This document shows positions 60,190 to 64,000 of a stretch of 64,000 nt of DNA, piece after piece. How positions within the stretch are numbered: the stretch's first letter is position 1; each line of letters opens with the position of its first letter. This DNA comes from Streptomyces sp. B3I8. Its GTDB lineage: Bacteria; Actinomycetota; Actinomycetes; Streptomycetales; Streptomycetaceae. The stretch is from positions 2,431,501 to 2,495,500 of the forward strand of contig NZ_JAUSYN010000002.1 of the NCBI RefSeq assembly GCF_030816915.1, written 5' to 3'. Under the pieces are notes generated by a model that was not told where the DNA came from, ran no database searches, and saw nothing but the letters and a program-made list of their open reading frames with translations. A program made the translations under genes and the position numbers.

Positions 60190-61955
60190 GCCTCTCCGAC
60201 GCCGTGGCCCACCTGACCCCCGCGCACTGGGAGCGGGCCAACCGGCTGCTGCTGCGCAAGGCGCTGGCCGAGTTCGCCCACGAACGGCTGCTCACCCCCG
60301 AGGCGGACGGCGACGGCTACCTCGTCCGCAGCGACGACGGCCGTACGGTGTACCGCTTCACCGCCCGCCGCCGCGCCCTGGACCACTGGACCGTGGACGC
60401 GGATTCCGTCGCCCGGCACCGCGAGGGCACCGAACTCCCGCTCGACGCGATGGACTTCTTCATCGAGCTGCGCGCCACGCTGGGGCTGAGCGAGACGATC
60501 CTCCCGGTCTACCTGGAGGAGATCTCCTCCACCCTCTCCAGCACCTGCTACAAGCTCGCCAAGCCGCAGGTCACCGCCGCCGAGCTGGCCCGCGCCGGGT
60601 TCCAGGAGGTGGAGTCCGGCATGACCGAGGGCCACCCCTGCTTCGTCGCGAACAACGGGCGGCTCGGTTTCGGCATCCACGAGTACCTGTCGTACGCGCC
60701 CGAGACCGCGAGCCCGGTCCGCCTGGTGTGGCTGGCGGCGCACCGCTCCCGGGCGACGTTCACGGCGGGCGAGGGCCTCGCGTACGAGTCCTTCGTGCGC
60801 GAGGAACTGGGCGCCGCAGCGCTCGCCCGCTTCGAGGGCACCCTCCGCGACCGGGGCCTCGACCCGGCCGACTACCTCCTTCTGCCCGTCCACCCCTGGC
60901 AGTGGTGGAACAAGCTCTCCGTCACCTTCGCCGCCGAGGTCGCCCGCCGGAACCTGGTGTGCCTGGGCGAGGGCGACGACACCTACCTGCCCCAGCAGTC
61001 CATCCGGACGTTCTTCAACTCGAGCCACCCCGGCAAGCACTACGTGAAGACAGCCCTGTCGGTCCTCAACATGGGCTTCATGCGCGGCCTGTCGGCGGCG
61101 TACATGGAGGCGACCCCGGCGATCAACGACTGGCTGGCCCGGCTCGTCAACGCCGACCCGGTGCTCAAGGCCACCGGTGTCTCCGTCATCCGCGAGCGCG
61201 CGGCCGTCGGCTACCGGCACCTGGAGTACGAGGCGGCCACCGACCGGTACTCCCCGTACCGCAAGATGCTCGCCGCGCTGTGGCGGGAGAGCCCGGTGCC
61301 CTCGCTCGAGGACGGCGAGACCCTGGCCACCATGGCCTCGCTGCTGCACGTGGACCACGAGGGCGGCTCCTTCGCGGCGGCCCTGATCGACCGCTCGGGC
61401 CTGCCCGCGCGGGAGTGGCTGCGCGGCTGTCTGCGCGCCTACCTCACCCCGCTCCTGCACAGCTTCTACGCCTACGACCTGGCGTTCATGCCGCACGGCG
61501 AGAACGTCATCCTGGTCCTGAAGGACGGCGCGGTCCGCCGCGCGATCCACAAGGACATCGCGGAGGAGATCGCGGTCATGGACCCGGACGCGGTGCTCCC
61601 GCCGGGGGTGGACCGCATCCGTGTCGACGTGCCCGACGAGCAGAAGCCGCTGTGCCTGTTCACGGACGTCTTCGACTGTTTCCTCCGCTTCCTGTCCGCG
61701 ATCCTGGCGGACGCGGAGGTTCTGACGGAGGACGACTTCTGGCGGACGGTGGCGGAGGTGGTGCGCGAGTACCAGGCAAGCGTGCCGGAACTGGCGGAGA
61801 AGTTCCGCCGGTACGACATGTTCGCGCCCGAGTTCGCCCTGTCCTGCCTCAACCGCCTCCAGCTCCGCGACAACCGCCAGATGGTGGACCTGGCGGACCC
61901 GTCCGCCGCCCTGCAACTGGTGGGCACGCTCGCCAACCCGCTGGCCGGCCGCTGA
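60186..61955 (+). CDS. desD: NIS siderophore synthetase (DesD)
   Basis: A 589-residue IucA/IucC-type NRPS-independent siderophore synthetase. It uses ATP to join and cyclise N-hydroxy-N-succinylcadaverine units into desferrioxamine E or B. The family motifs SSTLSSTCYKLA, EGHPCFVANNGRLGFG, LPVHPWQWWN, HYVKTALSV, HGENVILVLKDG and a C-terminal FERIC-like domain are present. It is the last gene of the desABCD operon and a hairpin follows its stop. Confidence 0.97.
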   Translation: MSLSDAVAHLTPAHWERANRLLLRKALAEFAHERLLTPEADGDGYLVRSDDGRTVYRFTARRRALDHWTVDADSVARHREGTELPLDAMDFFIELRATLGLSETILPVYLEEISSTLSSTCYKLAKPQVTAAELARAGFQEVESGMTEGHPCFVANNGRLGFGIHEYLSYAPETASPVRLVWLAAHRSRATFTAGEGLAYESFVREELGAAALARFEGTLRDRGLDPADYLLLPVHPWQWWNKLSVTFAAEVARRNLVCLGEGDDTYLPQQSIRTFFNSSHPGKHYVKTALSVLNMGFMRGLSAAYMEATPAINDWLARLVNADPVLKATGVSVIRERAAVGYRHLEYEAATDRYSPYRKMLAALWRESPVPSLEDGETLATMASLLHVDHEGGSFAAALIDRSGLPAREWLRGCLRAYLTPLLHSFYAYDLAFMPHGENVILVLKDGAVRRAIHKDIAEEIAVMDPDAVLPPGVDRIRVDVPDEQKPLCLFTDVFDCFLRFLSAILADAEVLTEDDFWRTVAEVVREYQASVPELAEKFRRYDMFAPEFALSCLNRLQLRDNRQMVDLADPSAALQLVGTLANPLAGR

Positions 61956-61961
61956 CCCGGT

Positions 61962-61993
61962 GCCCGCCCAGGGCTTCAGTGCTCCGGGCGGGC
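61962..61993. terminator. Terminator hairpin after desD
   Basis: GCCCGCCC and GGGCGGGC (61962-61969 and 61986-61993) pair around a 16-base loop. The hairpin overlaps the end of the convergent amidohydrolase gene. Confidence 0.55.
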
Positions 61994-62977
61994 GTCCCGG
62001 CCGGGGAGGCCGAACAGCCGGGCCGCGTTGTCGTGGCACACGGCCCGCAGCCAGTCGGACCCGAGCCCCAGGCGCTCCAGGGCCCGGAGCTGGTGGAGGT
62101 AGGGGTAGGGGATGTTGGGGAAGTCGGTGCCGAGCAGTATCCGGTCGCCGAGGGCCGCGAGGCGGGGCAGGGCCCGCTTCGGGAACGGCATGAAGTCCTC
62201 GGTGAAGCCGGTGAACGCCATCGTGGTGTCGAGCCGCACCCGCGGGTACCGCTCGGCGAGGTCGAGGAACTCCTCGTACTCGGGCATCCCCATGTGCGCG
62301 ACGACGAGGCGCAGCCGCGGATGCGCGGCGAGCACCCGGGCGACGGGTTCGGGTCCGGTGTGCCTGCCGGGCGCGGGCCCGGAGCCGCAGTGGACCACCA
62401 CGGGCACCCCGGCCTCGGCCAGCAGCCCCCACACCGGCCGCAGCCGCGCGTCGGCCGGGTCGTACGCCCCCACCTGGACGTGGGCCTTGAACACCAGGGC
62501 GCCGGCCTCGACGGCGTCGCGGACGTACCCCTCGACGCCGGGTTCGGGGTGGAAGGTGGCGGTGTGCAGGCAGTCGGGGGTGCGGCGGGCGAAGTCGGCC
62601 GCCCAGCCGTTCAGCCACTCGGCCATGCCCGGCTTGTGGGGGTAGAGCATCGACGTGAAGGCCCGCACCCCGAACTCCCGCAGCCGGGCGGTGCGTTCGG
62701 CCTCCTGCGCACGGTAGGTGATCGGCCACGGCCGGCCGCCGACCAGGGGCCCGTTGGCGTCGAAGTAGTCCCAGACCTTGCGCAGGACGCGCTCGGGCAT
62801 GAAGTGGGTGTGGACGTCGATCAGCCCGGGCAGCCCGAGCCCGCTCCAGAACCGGCGCACCTCACCGGTCTCGTCACCGGTCTCGTCACCCGTCTCGTCA
62901 CCGGTCTCCTCGTCTCTTCCACCGCCGACCTCGTCGCCCGTCCCGCCGCCGACCTCGTCGTCGCTCTCCTCGCTCAC
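61976..62977 (-). CDS. Amidohydrolase family 2 protein (ACMSD-like) with repetitive leader
   Basis: A 333-residue amidohydrolase 2 (PF04909-like) metal-dependent hydrolase or decarboxylase. The N-terminal metal motif HxH lies in IDVHTHFMPER, then VVVHCGSG, VVAHMGMPEYEEF and LLGTDFPNIPY with the final Asp. Before the barrel is a repetitive acidic leader made of GDET units encoded by 12-base repeats. The start is placed at GTG 62977 with GAGGTG about 10 bases upstream; a longer frame to 63043 has an arginine-rich start and is unlikely. Its substrate is unknown and it lies between the des operon and a phosphatase. Confidence 0.82.
   Translation of the reverse strand: MSEESDDEVGGGTGDEVGGGRDEETGDETGDETGDETGEVRRFWSGLGLPGLIDVHTHFMPERVLRKVWDYFDANGPLVGGRPWPITYRAQEAERTARLREFGVRAFTSMLYPHKPGMAEWLNGWAADFARRTPDCLHTATFHPEPGVEGYVRDAVEAGALVFKAHVQVGAYDPADARLRPVWGLLAEAGVPVVVHCGSGPAPGRHTGPEPVARVLAAHPRLRLVVAHMGMPEYEEFLDLAERYPRVRLDTTMAFTGFTEDFMPFPKRALPRLAALGDRILLGTDFPNIPYPYLHQLRALERLGLGSDWLRAVCHDNAARLFGLPGRDARPEH
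62862..62915 (-). repeat. 12-base tandem repeat encoding GDET units
   Basis: Four near-identical copies of a CTCGTCACCGGT-type unit encode (Gly-Asp-Glu-Thr)n in the amidohydrolase leader. Each copy preserves the frame, so copy number may vary between strains. Confidence 0.8.
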
Positions 62978-63083
62978 GACCGCCACCGCACCTCGCTCGC
63001 ACCGGGACCTCGCTCGCACACGCACCTCGCGTGCCGGCCCCATTGTCCGCGCCGGACCGACGGCGCCGGCAGGGGGCGGCCGT

Positions 63084-63114
63084 GGACCGCCCGGGAGGGC
63101 ACCCCGGGCGGTCC
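63084..63114 (-). terminator. Terminator hairpin for the metallophosphoesterase gene
   Basis: GGACCGCCCGGG and CCCGGGCGGTCC form a perfect 12-bp stem around a 7-base loop, just beyond the leftward stop codon at 63122. Confidence 0.7.
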
Positions 63115-63121
63115 AAGGTGG

Positions 63122-64000
63122 TCAGCGCGCCCGGCGGACCACCGTGAAGTGGTCGACCTGCTCGCCCGTCTCCGCGATGCCACGCACCGTCAGCGAGGCG
63201 TAGTGGCCGCGCGGGGCCGGGGTGACGTCGACGCGGAGGAAGGAGTAGTCGAGGTAACGGACGCGGGACCAGGCGACCGTCTCCGTCTTCTTGCCGTCCT
63301 TCTGGACGACGAAGGAGAGGACCTCGTCGTTGTCCTTGACGTTGTCCTCGTAGGACTCGTCCGCGCTGAAGGCGTACAGGCTCCTGCCCGCCGCGCCGGC
63401 CGTGACGTACACGACGCCGTCCGTCTCGGAGTACGCCGTCCCGCCGATCGGGAGTTTCTTGGTGACCTCGCCGCCCTTGAGGACGTCCGTGCGCTCGTAG
63501 ACGTGGTTGTGGCCGTTGATGACCAGGTCGACCGTGTACTTCTCGAACAGCGGCACCCATTCCTGGCGCACGCCGCCCTCGGAGGCGTGGGCGGTGGAGG
63601 TGCAGTACGCGCAGTGGTGGAAGAAGACGACGACGAAGTCGATGTCCCGGTCGGCGCGGTACTTCCTGAGCTGCCTCTCCAGCCACTGCGTCTGCGTGCC
63701 GCCGGACAGACCGAGGTTGGCCGGGATCTCGAAGGAGACGTCGTTGGCGTCCAGCGAGATGACGGCCGTGTTGCCGTGGACGAAGGAGTAGACGCCGGGG
63801 AGGTTCCGGGTGTCCGGGCCGTTGTCCGGCAGGGTCCAGCGGGCCTCCTCGCCGCCGTAGCCGTGGGGCGCGTACCAGGCCTCCATGTCATGGTTGCCGT
63901 ACGCGACCATCCACGGCACCTGCTTGGCGACGGACTCGGTCTGGTGCAGGAACTGGTCCCAGGTGCGCGAGTCGAATCCGGTGTCGTCGCTCCTGCCCTG
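63122..64000 (-). CDS. Purple-acid-phosphatase-like metallophosphoesterase, N-terminus beyond window
   Basis: The C-terminal 292 residues of a metallophosphoesterase; the frame stays open to the right edge, so the start is outside. The metal motifs VAYGNHDME (Asn-His) and INGHNHVYERT match purple acid phosphatases, and FFHHCAYC carries another ligand histidine. The C-terminus (YLDYSFLRVDVTP) is a small beta domain usual in such enzymes. They hydrolyse phosphate esters, typically outside the cell, but the signal peptide cannot be seen here. A GTG at 63919 inside the gene is not the start because the upstream residues (DTGFDSRTWDQFLHQTESVA) are also in frame and look like the family. Confidence 0.88.
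   Translation of the reverse strand, partial: QGRSDDTGFDSRTWDQFLHQTESVAKQVPWMVAYGNHDMEAWYAPHGYGGEEARWTLPDNGPDTRNLPGVYSFVHGNTAVISLDANDVSFEIPANLGLSGGTQTQWLERQLRKYRADRDIDFVVVFFHHCAYCTSTAHASEGGVRQEWVPLFEKYTVDLVINGHNHVYERTDVLKGGEVTKKLPIGGTAYSETDGVVYVTAGAAGRSLYAFSADESYEDNVKDNDEVLSFVVQKDGKKTETVAWSRVRYLDYSFLRVDVTPAPRGHYASLTVRGIAETGEQVDHFTVVRRAR

Noticed and set aside
1..64000. CRISPR array, insertion sequences, tRNA or rRNA genes
   Set aside because: No spaced identical repeats of CRISPR type, no transposase motifs, and no tRNA-like cloverleaf sequence were noticed by reading. A tRNA and IS search by program would be the decisive test.

Overview
The window is very GC-rich (roughly 70% or more by eye), with strong G/C bias at third codon positions, frequent GTG starts, ATGA/GTGA stop-start overlaps and a complete desferrioxamine locus. 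Together these point to a Streptomyces chromosome. From memory, not checked here, the gene order from the copper ATPase and citrate synthase through the ribose operon, agmatinase, acyl-CoA and desferrioxamine genes resembles the S. coelicolor region around SCO2730 to SCO2786. No rRNA, tRNA, CRISPR array, insertion sequence or prophage was seen.

Layout. 0-7 kb: truncated copper chaperone and copper ATPase, a long non-coding interval that may hold a small RNA, citrate synthase and a RecD2-type helicase. 7-13.6 kb: a ribose-type operon (LacI regulator, RbsA, a fused permease plus binding protein, RbsK, RbsD). 13.7-20 kb: secreted enzymes (phospholipase C/phosphatase family, GH3 beta-N-acetylhexosaminidase, S28 aminopeptidase, a small cysteine-rich protein). 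20-28.4 kb: a divergent reductase/AraC pair, a giant fused ABC exporter, a phytase-like esterase and a SLOG-like membrane protein. 28.4-30.2 kb: two small proteins divergent from an XRE/DUF397 pair.

30.2-38.3 kb is the most accessory-looking part. It is a divergent catabolic cluster with both subunits of a protocatechuate 4,5-dioxygenase-type enzyme, a CatC-like isomerase, an aldehyde dehydrogenase, an alpha/beta hydrolase, an atypical amidohydrolase, a CocE-type hydrolase and a Crp/Fnr regulator. Recognised downstream enzymes of the known 4,5-cleavage pathway are absent, so the substrate is open. 38.3-43.5 kb carries a DHFR-like protein, a small secreted protein, an AraC/MFS pair, a secreted endonuclease I and a decayed VapB-like antitoxin.

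43.5-55.5 kb returns to core metabolism: agmatinase, an acyl-CoA dehydrogenase, thioesterase II, a cation efflux gene whose N-terminus is frameshifted, a conserved protein of uncertain function, then a TetR regulator facing a leucine-catabolism operon (carboxylase beta and alpha subunits, HMG-CoA lyase, acyl-CoA dehydrogenase) across two matching operator palindromes. 55.6-62 kb is the desferrioxamine system: lipoprotein DesE and desABCD, each transcription unit behind a DmdR/IdeR iron box. The window ends with an amidohydrolase and a purple-acid-phosphatase-like metallophosphoesterase cut by the right edge.

Regulatory and structural extras include paired operators upstream of four transcription units, strong hairpin terminators, and a GC-rich intergenic repeat type seen three times.
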